Assembly: GCA_046153945.1 (NCBI GenBank)
Contig: JBJXFF010000090.1
Coordinates: 1-64,000 of the forward strand
DNA: 64,000 nt
Direction of reading: 5' to 3'
Source: SXOA01 sp046153945
GTDB taxonomy: Bacteria; Planctomycetota; Planctomycetia; Pirellulales; Pirellulaceae
The position numbers were made by a program, and so were the translations under genes. How positions within the stretch are numbered: the first letter of the stretch is position 1; every line of letters begins with the position of its first letter. The notes beneath the pieces are model-generated. The model did not search any database. It was given only the letters and a program-made list of their open reading frames with translations, and had not been told where the DNA came from. Shown here in pieces: positions 48,577-58,435 of the stretch.

Positions 48577-51294
48577 ATGTTCCTCTCCTACTCCCTCGAC
48601 GCTGAACAAACCCGCCTGCGCGAAAACGCCGCCCGAGAGAAGAATTGGAGCCGCTGGGGGCCCTATCTTTCGGAGCGGCAGTGGGCGACGGTGCGGGAGG
48701 ATTATTCGGCCAGTGGTGACCCCTGGAGCTATTTTCCGCACGATCACGCCCGCAGCCGGGCGTATCGCTGGGGGGAAGACGGGCTGCTCGGCATTACCGA
48801 TCGTCAGTGCCGCCTCTGCTTTTGTCTGGCTCTGTGGAATGAGGAAGACCCGATTCTCAAGGAACGTCTGTTCGGGCTGACCGGACCGCAAGGGAACCAC
48901 GGGGAGGACGTTAAGGAACTCTATTACCACCTTGATTCCACGCCGACGCACTCCTATTTCCGGGCGCTCTACAAATACCCGCATGCCGAGTTCCCCTATC
49001 GCCAGCTTGTGGAAGAGAACGCCCGCCGTGGCAAGAAAGATCCGGAATTCGAACTCAGCGACACTGGCATCTTCGCCGAGAGCCGCTATTTCGATGTCTT
49101 TGCCGAATACGCCAAGGGGAGCCCGAACGATCTGCTGATTCGGATCACCGTGGCGAACCGCGGGCCGCAGGAGAGACGGCTTCATCTGCTGCCGACGCTG
49201 TGGTTTCGCAATACCTGGATTTGGGGTTGCAAGCACGAAGGGTGCGACGCCAAGCCGAGACTCGCATTGGCCGAGGATCAATCGCTCGTCGCCCAGCATG
49301 AGACGCTGGGAAACTTCCGCTTCCACGCCGATATCGCCAGCGACGGCACTGCGCAGCAATGGCTCTTCACCGAGAACGAAACGAATTCCCAGGACCTGTT
49401 TGGCGTCCCCAATTACACGCCCTATGTAAAGGATGCCTTTCACAAATTTGTCGTGGAGGGAGACCAAGACGCCCTCAGCCACTTCCACTTCGGCACCAAG
49501 GGGGCGGCTCACTACATCTTGAACGTCCCGGCCGGCGGTCAAGTCTCCGTCAACCTCCGCCTCTACGCGGATGGCGAGGCACCGCCACTCCCATTTGGCA
49601 AAGAGTTCGACCAAGTTTTCACGATCCGCAAGCAGGAAGCGGACCAGTTCTACGCCACGGCGATTCCCGGCAAGCTGCCGCCGGCTCAAAAAGAAGTCGC
49701 CCGCCAGGCTTACGCCGGCCTCCTCTGGTCGAAGCAGTTCTATCACTACATCGTCGAAGACTGGCTCAAAGGGGATCCGGAAACGCCGACGCCCCCCGCC
49801 AGCCGCCTGGCGGGAAGGAACAACGACTGGCCCCAGCTCTTCAATCGGGACATCATCTCGATGCCCGACACCTGGGAGTATCCGTGGTATGCCTCCTGGG
49901 ACCTGGCATTCCACATGCTCCCGTTCTGCCGCATCGACCCGCAGTTCGCCAAGGACCAGCTCCAATTGTTTCTGCGCGAATGGTACATGCACCCCAGCGG
50001 GCAAATTCCGGCTTACGAATTCAATTTCTCGGACGTGAATCCGCCGGTGCACGCCTGGGCCTGCTGGCGGGTTTATAAAATCTCGGGCGCGAGCGGCGAG
50101 CGGGATCGCAACTTCCTTTCGGCCACGTTCCAGAAACTGCTCATCAACTTCACCTGGTGGGTCAACCGCAAGGATGTGCGGCAGAAGCACCTATTCTCCG
50201 GCGGCTTTCTCGGCCTCGACAACATCGGCGTCTTCGACCGCAGCCGTCCGCTCCCGACCGGCGGACATTTGGAACAGGCGGACGCGACCGCTTGGATGGC
50301 CTTCTATTGCAGCACGATGGCGGCAATGGCCCTGGAACTCGCCTTTGGTGACTCCGCCAGCGAGGACATGGCCAGCAAATTCTTTGAGCACTTCGTCTAC
50401 ATCGTCGACGCCATGAATTGCCTCGGCGGACGGGGCCTGTGGGACGAGCGGGACGGCTTTTACTACGACCAGATCATGGTGGACGGCAAAACCACGCCGC
50501 TCAAGCTCCGCTCCATGGTCGGCCTGATTCCCCTCTTCGCCGCGGAAGTCCTGGAGGAACGTCGCCTGACTGAACTCCCCGGCTTTCGCAAACGGTTCGA
50601 ATGGTTTCTGAAATACCGCCCCGATCTGGCAAAGCACATTACCTATCGGAAATACGAGGAGGGAGCCAAGACCTACGGGCGGTATCTCTTTGCCATCCCG
50701 TCGAAAGACCGGCTGGTGCGAGTGCTGAAGTACATGCTCGATGAGAACGAGTTCCTCTCGCCGCACGGCATTCGCTCCTTGTCGAAGATTTACGAAAAGC
50801 AGCCGTATGTCTTCGGGGTGAACGGGGAACGGGCGGAAGTCCGTTACGTCCCTGGTGAATCCGATTCCGGCATGTTCGGCGGCAACTCCAACTGGCGGGG
50901 ACCGGTCTGGTTCCCGGTGAACTACCTGATCATCGAGGCCCTGCAGCGCTATCACCATTTCTACGAGGACTCGCTCCTCGTGGAATGTCCCACCGGCAGC
51001 GGGCAGATGATGAACCTGCGGGACGTGGCTCTGGAAATCTGCCGGCGACTATTAACGCTGTTTGTCCCCGAGGACGGGGGCCGCAAGAGTGCGAACACCA
51101 ACCAGGCGGGAGCCTGCCACGGCGGTGATCCGCTCCATCAAACCGACCCGCACTTTGCCCGGCTCCATCTCTTCCACGAATATTTTCACGGCGACACCGG
51201 CCGCGGCCTCGGCGCCAGTCATCAAACCGGCTGGACGGCCCTGATTATCCGCTGCATGGAAGTGTTGGCGGCAGCGGACCATGGTACGAAATGA
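48577..51294 (+). CDS. GH63-type glucosidase (MGH1-like)
   Basis: This 905-residue protein has no signal peptide, so it is probably cytoplasmic. An N-terminal beta domain (about 1-330) precedes a long (alpha/alpha)6 region with WLKGDPETPTPPASR, RNNDWPQLFNRDIISMPDTW and WYMHPSGQIPAYEFNFSDV, and a final GNSNWRGPVWFPVNYLIIEA. This matches bacterial MGH1-like/GH63 glucosidases, which cleave alpha-glucosides such as glucosylglycerate or mannosylglycerate. A strong terminator follows 9 bp after the stop. Confidence 0.87.
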   Translation: MFLSYSLDAEQTRLRENAAREKNWSRWGPYLSERQWATVREDYSASGDPWSYFPHDHARSRAYRWGEDGLLGITDRQCRLCFCLALWNEEDPILKERLFGLTGPQGNHGEDVKELYYHLDSTPTHSYFRALYKYPHAEFPYRQLVEENARRGKKDPEFELSDTGIFAESRYFDVFAEYAKGSPNDLLIRITVANRGPQERRLHLLPTLWFRNTWIWGCKHEGCDAKPRLALAEDQSLVAQHETLGNFRFHADIASDGTAQQWLFTENETNSQDLFGVPNYTPYVKDAFHKFVVEGDQDALSHFHFGTKGAAHYILNVPAGGQVSVNLRLYADGEAPPLPFGKEFDQVFTIRKQEADQFYATAIPGKLPPAQKEVARQAYAGLLWSKQFYHYIVEDWLKGDPETPTPPASRLAGRNNDWPQLFNRDIISMPDTWEYPWYASWDLAFHMLPFCRIDPQFAKDQLQLFLREWYMHPSGQIPAYEFNFSDVNPPVHAWACWRVYKISGASGERDRNFLSATFQKLLINFTWWVNRKDVRQKHLFSGGFLGLDNIGVFDRSRPLPTGGHLEQADATAWMAFYCSTMAAMALELAFGDSASEDMASKFFEHFVYIVDAMNCLGGRGLWDERDGFYYDQIMVDGKTTPLKLRSMVGLIPLFAAEVLEERRLTELPGFRKRFEWFLKYRPDLAKHITYRKYEEGAKTYGRYLFAIPSKDRLVRVLKYMLDENEFLSPHGIRSLSKIYEKQPYVFGVNGERAEVRYVPGESDSGMFGGNSNWRGPVWFPVNYLIIEALQRYHHFYEDSLLVECPTGSGQMMNLRDVALEICRRLLTLFVPEDGGRKSANTNQAGACHGGDPLHQTDPHFARLHLFHEYFHGDTGRGLGASHQTGWTALIIRCMEVLAAADHGTK

Positions 51295-51737
51295 AAACGA
51301 AAATGGGGTCAGGCTTGACCCCCTTTTTCGTTCTTGTCCCAACCCCGTTTTGCCGAATCCAAAAATCTTCTCTCGCTCGCTTGACGTTGGCACAACGGAA
51401 TGCGTAAAAGTGTTCAGAGGAAGGCTTGCAACCGGGCGGAGAAGTGTCAAGGAGACGAGGTGCAAGGCCGGAGGCCTGCTCTGTTTATGTCAAGTGTGAT
51501 TAATTAACAAGCACGCAAGTTAGTTGTTATTGATGTGAATAAGGAAACGCGCATTTTACGACCCAGTGAATAAACTTTCGACGAGATAACCCGCGAACAC
51601 AGAAGGGTTTAGGAAAATAGAAACGGACAGGGAGTACTCGAATAACAGCACGCGAATCATGAATAAAACGTTTCCTCCGGGGGGAGGCAGGCCTCGGGAG
51701 GCGGGCAGCGGATAAAAATCAGGCAAAGGAAACGGCA
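51295..51737. other. Intergenic region between glucosidase and beta-helix genes
   Basis: This is 443 bp. It starts with a terminator (51304-51327), continues with AT-rich sequence (about 51495-51560) and ends with the ribosome-binding site AAAGGAAA before the ATG. No gene recognised. Confidence 0.6.
51304..51327 (+). terminator. Intrinsic terminator of the glucosidase gene
   Basis: GGGGTCA pairs with TGACCCC around a GGCT loop, followed by CTTTTT. It lies 9 bp beyond the glucosidase stop codon. Confidence 0.82.
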
Positions 51738-53282
51738 ATGTTCAAAACTTCAGTTGGCAGGTGGGTGATGCTGGCACTGGTGATTGCCCTGGCGGCTTGG
51801 GGGGGCAGTCACATTTTGCCAGGTGTCCAGTTGGCGGCTCAGAATGAGGAGCAGGAGAGACGGGCAATCGACGAGCGGGCAGCCCATTTCGTTAAGAGAG
51901 ACCTCCAAAGAGCAGACGGAGTCGTCGACGATTCTGCGGCCATCCAAAGGGCCGTCGAGAGCAAGGCAGGGACGATTGTTTTGCCTGCTGGAACTTATCG
52001 GATCACGAAAACCATTGAGGTAAATCTCGACGAAGTCGGCTGGACGGCATTTGTTGGCGACGGTACGGCCAGGATCTTGATGGCCGGGCCGGGGCCGGCG
52101 ATTCGGTTCACCGGTACGCACGAAGGGACTGCGGACCCGGCTTCGGTCAAGGACAACGTTTGGAACAAGCAACGAATGCCGCGGGTGAGTGGCATTGAAA
52201 TTGTCGGCTCTCATCCCGAGGCGGACGGGATTGAGGCGAGCGGCACCATGCAACTCACGATCGAGAGCACACTGCTGCGTGAGTTGCGGCACGGAGTGCG
52301 GCTGGTGAAGCGGAATCGGAACGTGCTGATTTCCGCCTGCCACATCTATCACTGCCGAGGGGTGGGAGTGTATTTGGACCACGTCAACCTGCATCAGACG
52401 AACATCGTCGGCTCGCACATCAGCTACAACGGCGGGGGCGGCGTGGTCGTCCGCGGGGGCGAGGTGCGGAATGTCCACATCAGCGGCTGCGACATTGAAG
52501 CCAATATGGACCTCGCCGGCGAGCCAACCGCGAACGTGCTATTCGACAGCACCGAGGGCTCGATGGCGGAGGGGGCCATCGTCGGCTGCACGATTCAGCA
52601 TGCCCGGACGACGCCGGAACGGAACTCCGCGAACATCCGCATCCTGGGGAAAGGAGTCTTTACGACGAAAGGAAAACAGCAGGAGGTGAACTGCGGCCAC
52701 ATCACGATTGGAGACAACGTCCTCTCGGACATTCAGACCAACATCCATCTGGCCGGGGCCAGGGGCGTGACCATCACGGGGAACACGTTCTGGCAGGGGT
52801 ACAAGCACAATCTGCTGGTGGAGGATTCGTCGCAGATTGTCCTGGGGGCGAACTTGATGGAACGGAACCCGATGTACGGCTACACCGACGAGGCGAAGAA
52901 CAACGTCGTCTTCAAGAACTGCCGCGACTGCACGATCAGCGGCTTGCAACTGCACAACGTGCAGGAGAGCGATGCCGGCCTGACACTGGCCGAATGCCAG
53001 CGGATGCATGTCACTGGGAATACCATCCTGGACTGCGGAAAAGTCGGCATGCTGCTAACTAATGTCACTGACAGCCGGGTAGGGGACAATGTGATTCGGG
53101 ACGACCGGCTGGCGGCTGGCGACGGCGCGGCCGGCAGCAAGAATATCCCGCTGAAAACCGTTGGCGGCCGGGGCAATTGGTTTACTGGGAATATGTGGAC
53201 CGGCCAGCCGAGCATAGACGCCGCCAGCGGGACCGCGCAGAACAATTTTGCGACCCAGGTGGAGCGCGGCGGGGAAAAATGA
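51738..53282 (+). CDS. Right-handed parallel beta-helix protein (pectate lyase-like fold)
   Basis: This 514-residue protein has an N-terminal signal or anchor (residues about 8-32). The rest shows repeated short-strand coils with Asn/Gly/Val ladders (ISACHIYHCRGVGVYLDHVN, HISGCDIEANMD), beginning with a pectate_lyase_3-like segment (DDSAAIQRAVESKAGTIVLP). This is the fold of polysaccharide lyases and epimerases; I do not see a specific catalytic triad. It is most likely an exported carbohydrate-active protein. It sits between two glucan-related genes (a glucosidase and glgA). Confidence 0.85.
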   Translation: MFKTSVGRWVMLALVIALAAWGGSHILPGVQLAAQNEEQERRAIDERAAHFVKRDLQRADGVVDDSAAIQRAVESKAGTIVLPAGTYRITKTIEVNLDEVGWTAFVGDGTARILMAGPGPAIRFTGTHEGTADPASVKDNVWNKQRMPRVSGIEIVGSHPEADGIEASGTMQLTIESTLLRELRHGVRLVKRNRNVLISACHIYHCRGVGVYLDHVNLHQTNIVGSHISYNGGGGVVVRGGEVRNVHISGCDIEANMDLAGEPTANVLFDSTEGSMAEGAIVGCTIQHARTTPERNSANIRILGKGVFTTKGKQQEVNCGHITIGDNVLSDIQTNIHLAGARGVTITGNTFWQGYKHNLLVEDSSQIVLGANLMERNPMYGYTDEAKNNVVFKNCRDCTISGLQLHNVQESDAGLTLAECQRMHVTGNTILDCGKVGMLLTNVTDSRVGDNVIRDDRLAAGDGAAGSKNIPLKTVGGRGNWFTGNMWTGQPSIDAASGTAQNNFATQVERGGEK

Positions 53283-53377
53283 GGTGACAAGTCGGGCCAA
53301 GTTGCTCGGTGCGGGTGGCCTGGGTGCAATGTGTGAGCTATAAACTAATTTCGCAAGTTAGCGAGAGTGGGAAAGAT

Positions 53378-53453
53378 GTAGGATGGGACTCCAGTCCCGT
53401 CCGTCCTTTTTTTTGAGCGTGGTAATTCGGACGGGACTGGAGTCCCATCCTAC
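53378..53453. repeat. REP-like inverted repeat, family A, copy 2
   Basis: GTAGGATGGGACTCCAGTCC (53378 on) pairs with GGACTGGAGTCCCATCCTAC (ending 53453). The loop contains T8. It matches the arms at 16575-16644 and lies 19 bp upstream of glgA. Confidence 0.93.
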
Positions 53454-53471
53454 GACAACTTCGAGGACCCT

Positions 53472-54977
53472 TTGAATATCCTGTTCGCCACCAGCGAGGT
53501 TGCTCCTTTTGCCAAGACCGGCGGTCTCGCCGATGTCTGCGGGGCGCTGCCGGTCGAACTGACGCGGCTGGGGCACAATGTGGCCGTGATCATGCCCCTC
53601 TATCGGCAGGTGAAGAACAGCGGCTATCCGATGGAGGCGCTGAACCTGAAGTTTGATATCCCGATGGGGAATAAGATCGTCCGCGGGCGGCTGCTGCGGG
53701 GGAACTTGCCGGGGACGACCGTGCCGGTCTTCTTTGTCGAGCAGGACGATTACTTCGACCGGGACGAACTGTATCGACACAAAGGGGAAGACTACAAGGA
53801 CAACTGCGAGCGGTTCGTCTTCTTCAGCCGGGCGACGCTGGAATCGATCCGGATGCTCAAGCTGGCGGTGGACGTGGTCCATTGCCACGACTGGCAAGCG
53901 GGGCTGATCCCCGCCCTGCTGCAGATTGAATATGCTCACGCCCAGGGATATGAGGATGTGTCGTCGCTGATGACCATTCACAACCTGGCCTATCAGGGGT
54001 TGTTCTGGCACTGGGACATGCTGGTGACTGGGCTGGATTGGAAATACTTCAACATGCACCAGATGGAGTTCTACGGCAAACTCAATCTGCTCAAGACCGG
54101 CCTCGTTTTCGCCGACGGCATTTCCACCGTCAGTGCTCGCTACGCCCAGGAAATTCAAACGCCGGAGATGGGTTGCGGACTCGAAGGAGTGCTGCAGCGA
54201 CGAGCCGACATATTGGACGGAATCGTCAATGGTGTGGACTTTGAAGTTTGGAATCCCGCCACCGATCAGCATCTGACAACGAAGTACGACGTCACGACCT
54301 GGCAAGCCGGCAAAGCGGCGAACAAGGCGGCTTTGCAGGCGGAGTTGGGACTGCCGCAATCGCCAAACACGCCCATGCTGGGGCTCATCGGCCGGCTGGC
54401 GGATCAGAAGGGTTGGAACCTGGTGGCGGACGTGATGGGGCGATGGGTCCGCGAGACCGACGCCCAGTGGGTCATCCTCGGCACCGGCGAGCCCGGCTAT
54501 CACGATCTCCTCGGCCACTTCAGCCGCGAGGCTCCGCATCGGGTCGCCGCCCGGTTGCAATTCAGCGAGCAGCTCGCCCACCGGATCGAAGCCGCCAGCG
54601 ACCTGTTCCTGATGCCGAGCCAGTACGAGCCCTGCGGCCTCAATCAGCTCTACAGCCTCCGCTACGGAACCGTCCCGGTCGTCCGCTCCGTCGGCGGCCT
54701 GGCGGATACCGTAATTCCCGAGAGCGAGGAAAATACCGCTCGCGGCATCGCCACTGGTTTCACGTTCCAAGACTACTCGTCACAAGCTCTCGAAGGAGCT
54801 CTCAGCTCCGCGGTCGCCACCTACCATCACCGCAAGGACGTCTGGCAAAAGCTCGTCGAAACCGGCATGCGGCAAGACTGGTCCTGGCGGAAGAGCGCTG
54901 AGAAGTACGTCGCCGTCTATAAGCGGGTCCACCAGCGGCACGCCGAGGCGCGAGCCCGGCTGCTGGCGGGAAAGTAA
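53472..54977 (+). CDS. glgA: Glycogen synthase (ADP-glucose)
   Basis: This 501-residue GT5 protein starts at TTG with GAGGA upstream. The ADP-glucose loop KTGGLADVCGALP contains Lys15, and the C-terminal domain has ILGTGEPGYHDLLGHF and PSQYEPCGLNQLYSLRYGT with the catalytic Glu. It elongates alpha-1,4-glucan chains from ADP-glucose. No glgB/glgC gene is near. A REP-like palindrome is directly upstream, so its own promoter region is short. Confidence 0.95.
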   Translation: MNILFATSEVAPFAKTGGLADVCGALPVELTRLGHNVAVIMPLYRQVKNSGYPMEALNLKFDIPMGNKIVRGRLLRGNLPGTTVPVFFVEQDDYFDRDELYRHKGEDYKDNCERFVFFSRATLESIRMLKLAVDVVHCHDWQAGLIPALLQIEYAHAQGYEDVSSLMTIHNLAYQGLFWHWDMLVTGLDWKYFNMHQMEFYGKLNLLKTGLVFADGISTVSARYAQEIQTPEMGCGLEGVLQRRADILDGIVNGVDFEVWNPATDQHLTTKYDVTTWQAGKAANKAALQAELGLPQSPNTPMLGLIGRLADQKGWNLVADVMGRWVRETDAQWVILGTGEPGYHDLLGHFSREAPHRVAARLQFSEQLAHRIEAASDLFLMPSQYEPCGLNQLYSLRYGTVPVVRSVGGLADTVIPESEENTARGIATGFTFQDYSSQALEGALSSAVATYHHRKDVWQKLVETGMRQDWSWRKSAEKYVAVYKRVHQRHAEARARLLAGK

Positions 54978-55040
54978 GCATTGATAATGCTACAATGAAG
55001 TCTGTCACGGTGACTTCACTCCTCACAGATTGGCCACAAT

Positions 55041-55409
55041 ATGCCTCGGACAGCGCCGTCACTTGGTGGCTGGCTTGCAATTGCGAATTGCATGGCGTGG
55101 GCAGCATTGATAGCGTCGACCAATTGCTACCGCGGACCGCTCCCGGAATGGCTGGAGATTCCCATCGGGATATTTGTCATCGCGATGTCGCTGCCGATTG
55201 CACTCCCTTTCTTGCTCCCAAGTTTGGACCATTATCATGGACCAACCTATGCAGGGCAGGTAATGATGGCGATTCTGATCGGAGTGAACAGCTTTCTGTG
55301 GGGGTATGGAATCGAATACGCACTGCGATGGACAGGCTATCTCGTTAAGCCACACCAGTCGCACGTCCCATCTGCTGAATCACGCCCCTCTTCGCCACCT
55401 TCTGGTTAA
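55041..55409 (+). CDS. Small membrane protein
   Basis: This 122-residue protein has three hydrophobic segments (about residues 10-25, 38-60 and 75-95) and hydrophilic ends. No known family. Its ATG lies 63 bp behind glgA; the frame ends 142 bp before the LRR protein start. Confidence 0.55.
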   Translation: MPRTAPSLGGWLAIANCMAWAALIASTNCYRGPLPEWLEIPIGIFVIAMSLPIALPFLLPSLDHYHGPTYAGQVMMAILIGVNSFLWGYGIEYALRWTGYLVKPHQSHVPSAESRPSSPPSG

Positions 55410-55551
55410 AAATGGGAAATTGAGCGGAGCGGCTTCGAGACTGCCCTGTATGGTCTATCGGCGTCGATTCGTTCCCTGTAATTATGTGGACGCCGACTCC
55501 CCCGCTGCTCTATCATGCCTTGGTAGCTCTAAAGCCAAGGCACTCTTCCCC

Positions 55552-56817
55552 ATGAGCAATGCGATGGGCACTTCCTGGTTCATCCGATTCGCCATCGCGC
55601 TGACATTCATCCTCACCAGCGTTATCCCAAGTCTCGCTCTGGACTCTGGCATTGAAAAGTCGCTCATCGAGCCACTGCCGTCGCCGATTGTGGTGGCGGG
55701 GAGTCGCGTCGGTTTCACCCGCGACCGCCTTACCGGCCGGATCAACGTCCATTTAGATCAGCTTCGCCCCGATCACGTTCCCGTGCTCAAGAAGCAGCGA
55801 CGGCTCGGCACTGTCTTTTTCAGCTCGCCGAGAAATCGCATCACCAATGACGATCTCAAGCTGCTGATGGATGTTCCTCTCAGCGGCCTGGTGATTGCGA
55901 ACGCACGGATTTCCGACCGAGGGCTCGAATCGCTCCAGGGTCATCCTAGCATCGAGTCCATCACGCTGGACCAGACGCAGGTTACCGATGGGGGAATCGC
56001 CCATTTGGGAACATTCCCCCGGCTGACCAAAATCTCCATCTCCAATGGACAGATCACGGATGACGGACTCCTCAGAATTGCCGAGATGAAACAGCTGAGG
56101 TCGGTCTGGCTCTACAAGTGCTCGCGCATCACCGACGAGGGAGTGACGCAGCTCGCCAAACTAGACGGTCTGGAACGGCTGCTGCTCAACAACAACGACA
56201 AGCTGACCGGCCGCATCATCAAGCCGCTTTGCAGCCTGAGCAAGCTCCACCGGCTGGAGCTGGACGGGATTAAGCTCACTCCGGCTGAGTGTGCGGACCT
56301 CGCGACTCTTCCAAACTTGGATACGCTCAGCTTATTGGGAACCGGACTGACCGATGAAGGTCTCCAGGCGCTCGGTCCCCTCAAGGGGCTCAAGTCCTTG
56401 GAACTCCAACGGGCCGCGATTACCGATGCGGGAGCCGTGCATCTGAAGCGTTTTGAACACTTGCGCTCTCTCGGCCTGTCCCAGACGGGCATTGGCGACC
56501 TCGGCATCGCCGAACTGGAAAGCCTTCATGACTTGGAGACTCTGGGACTGGCCTCCACGAAAGTAACCGATGCCGGGCTCGCGTCGGTGGCCAAACTCAG
56601 CAAACTGAAAAGCCTCGATCTGGACGAAACGGCGGTTACGGATGCCGGAGTTCGGCTCTTGCGTGAACTTCCGAGTTTGGAATCGCTCTCCGTGAACAGC
56701 ACCAAGGTTTCCGAGACTGAACTTGAGGGACTCTGCGAACTTCGCCCCAACATAGCGGTCTTCCCCACTCCTCAATCGGTCTTGGCAAAGCGCCTGCAAC
56801 TGCTCAACAAGCCGTGA
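55552..56817 (+). CDS. Leucine-rich repeat protein
   Basis: The start is chosen at ATG 55552 (421 residues), which gives a signal peptide (residues about 10-30). The rest is about a dozen LRR units of 23-25 residues with the LxxLxLxxTxVTDxGL pattern (LKSLELQRAAITDAGAVHL, LETLGLASTKVTDAGLASV). The repeats resemble the GALA/internalin-like LRRs common in planctomycetes. An exported protein-binding role is likely; the partner is unknown. Confidence 0.83.
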   Translation: MSNAMGTSWFIRFAIALTFILTSVIPSLALDSGIEKSLIEPLPSPIVVAGSRVGFTRDRLTGRINVHLDQLRPDHVPVLKKQRRLGTVFFSSPRNRITNDDLKLLMDVPLSGLVIANARISDRGLESLQGHPSIESITLDQTQVTDGGIAHLGTFPRLTKISISNGQITDDGLLRIAEMKQLRSVWLYKCSRITDEGVTQLAKLDGLERLLLNNNDKLTGRIIKPLCSLSKLHRLELDGIKLTPAECADLATLPNLDTLSLLGTGLTDEGLQALGPLKGLKSLELQRAAITDAGAVHLKRFEHLRSLGLSQTGIGDLGIAELESLHDLETLGLASTKVTDAGLASVAKLSKLKSLDLDETAVTDAGVRLLRELPSLESLSVNSTKVSETELEGLCELRPNIAVFPTPQSVLAKRLQLLNKP

Positions 56818-56867
56818 GTCTTCACAAGCTGCTGTTAACTCCTCGGCAGGTGAGTTAGGTTGCCGCT

Positions 56868-58226
56868 ATGAATCCGGCACAATCCCAGGACCAGCCAGCC
56901 CTCCAGCGCGGCCTCGGCCCCTGGCAGGCCACCGCTCTCAACATCGCCAACATGGTCGGCATCGGGCCGTTCATAACTATCCCGGCGTTCATCGCCACGA
57001 TGCATGGGCCGCAGGCGATGATTGGTTGGGTCGCGGCAGCCGTGCTGGTGCTGTGCGACGGGCTGGTCTGGAGCGAACTCGGAGCGGCTCTCCCCGGCAG
57101 CGGCGGGACATATCACTTTTTGCGGGAGATATTTGGCCGCTACCGCTGGGGGCGGATCATGCCGTTCCTCTTCATCTGGCAGTTCCTGGTGAGCGGGGCG
57201 CTGGAGATGGCCTCGGGCTATGTCGGAGCTTTGCAGTGTTTGGAGTATGCCTTTCCCGGCATTGCGGAGTTCGCTAAAGACTACTCCGTTCTCGGCGGCA
57301 CCAAGTGGATTGCCGCGGCCAGCGTGCTGCTCGTTACCGCTCTCCTCTGCCGGCGAATCACTAGCATCGGCTGGATGGGATTGGTCCTGTGCACGGGAAC
57401 GATCATCACGGTGCTTCTGGTCATCCTGGCCGGATTGACGCACTTCAACCCCTCGCTGCTTAAGCCGCCGCCCGGTGCCTTTGTGCTCGATCAGAAGTTC
57501 ACCACGGGTCTGGGCGGAGCGATGCTGATCGCAATCTACGACTACCTGGGCTACTTCAACGTCTGCCATCTCGGCGACGAAGTCCGCCAGCCGGAGCGGA
57601 CGATTCCTCGGGCGGTGATTACGTCGGTCATTGTCGTGGCCCTCATCTACCTGACCATGAATGTCTCCATTATCGCGGTCGTCCCGTGGCAGGAGGCGAT
57701 GAAGTCCCAAAACATCGCGGCTTTGTTTGTGGAACGGCTCTATGGGCGGACGACCGCGGTGGTGTTCACGGGCTTCATCCTCTGGACCTCAATTGCCTGC
57801 ATGTTCGCGGCCACGCTCGGCTACTCGCGCATTCCCTATGCGGCCGCCCGGCGCGGCGACTTCTTTCCAGTCTTTGCCTATCTCCATCCGACTGGACATT
57901 ACCCGCTCGTCTCGCTCTTGGTCTTCGGAGTCCTGACCGCGGCATTCTGTTTCCTCGACCTCGGAACTATCATCTCGGCGGCAGTCTGCGTCCGCATCGG
58001 CGTGCAGTTCATCGGGCAGATTCTCGCCCTGCAACTGCTGCGGACCACCCGCCCCGACGTCAAACTGCCCTTCCGCATGTGGCTCTACCCTCTCCCCAGT
58101 TTCATTGCCCTCGCCGGCTGGCTGTATGTACTGGCCACTGCCGACCGGCAAGTGCTTCTCATCAGCCTATCGGTGGTGGTCTCGGGAATTTGGATTTTCG
58201 TCATTTGGACCGTCTTCGCTCCGTAA
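56868..58226 (+). CDS. APC-family amino acid permease
   Basis: This 452-residue membrane protein has about twelve hydrophobic segments. The first, with NIANMVGIGPFITIPAFIAT, is the unwound helix typical of the amino acid-polyamine-organocation family. The pattern GDEVRQPERTIPRAV in the middle is also typical of APC. Substrate unknown. The next gene downstream is an amidohydrolase-CBM9 fusion. Confidence 0.9.
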   Translation: MNPAQSQDQPALQRGLGPWQATALNIANMVGIGPFITIPAFIATMHGPQAMIGWVAAAVLVLCDGLVWSELGAALPGSGGTYHFLREIFGRYRWGRIMPFLFIWQFLVSGALEMASGYVGALQCLEYAFPGIAEFAKDYSVLGGTKWIAAASVLLVTALLCRRITSIGWMGLVLCTGTIITVLLVILAGLTHFNPSLLKPPPGAFVLDQKFTTGLGGAMLIAIYDYLGYFNVCHLGDEVRQPERTIPRAVITSVIVVALIYLTMNVSIIAVVPWQEAMKSQNIAALFVERLYGRTTAVVFTGFILWTSIACMFAATLGYSRIPYAAARRGDFFPVFAYLHPTGHYPLVSLLVFGVLTAAFCFLDLGTIISAAVCVRIGVQFIGQILALQLLRTTRPDVKLPFRMWLYPLPSFIALAGWLYVLATADRQVLLISLSVVVSGIWIFVIWTVFAP

Positions 58227-58257
58227 CGCGGATTCGAAACAGCGACAGCAGAATGAT

Positions 58258-58365
58258 GAAGGCAAAATTATGGATGGCAAAATCATAAGAAGGAGAAGAG
58301 GAGAGGCTCATTCCTAATCTGTCTTCTGCCTTTATGTTTTTGCCATCCATTATTTTGCCATCTTG
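58258..58365. repeat. Inverted repeat GGCAAAATTATGGATGGCAA
   Basis: The left segment (about 58260-58285) and the right segment (about 58336-58362, TTGCCATCCATTATTTTGCC) are near-complements. The 50 bp between them are purine-rich. It fills most of the gap between the permease and amidohydrolase genes; it could be transcribed into a hairpin. Confidence 0.75.
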
Positions 58366-58435
58366 CCGCTCTGCGCCTCCGCGCAGCTCCGCGTCCGCTG
58401 TGGTAATCTTTCAGTTCCAACCACTGGAGCCAACT

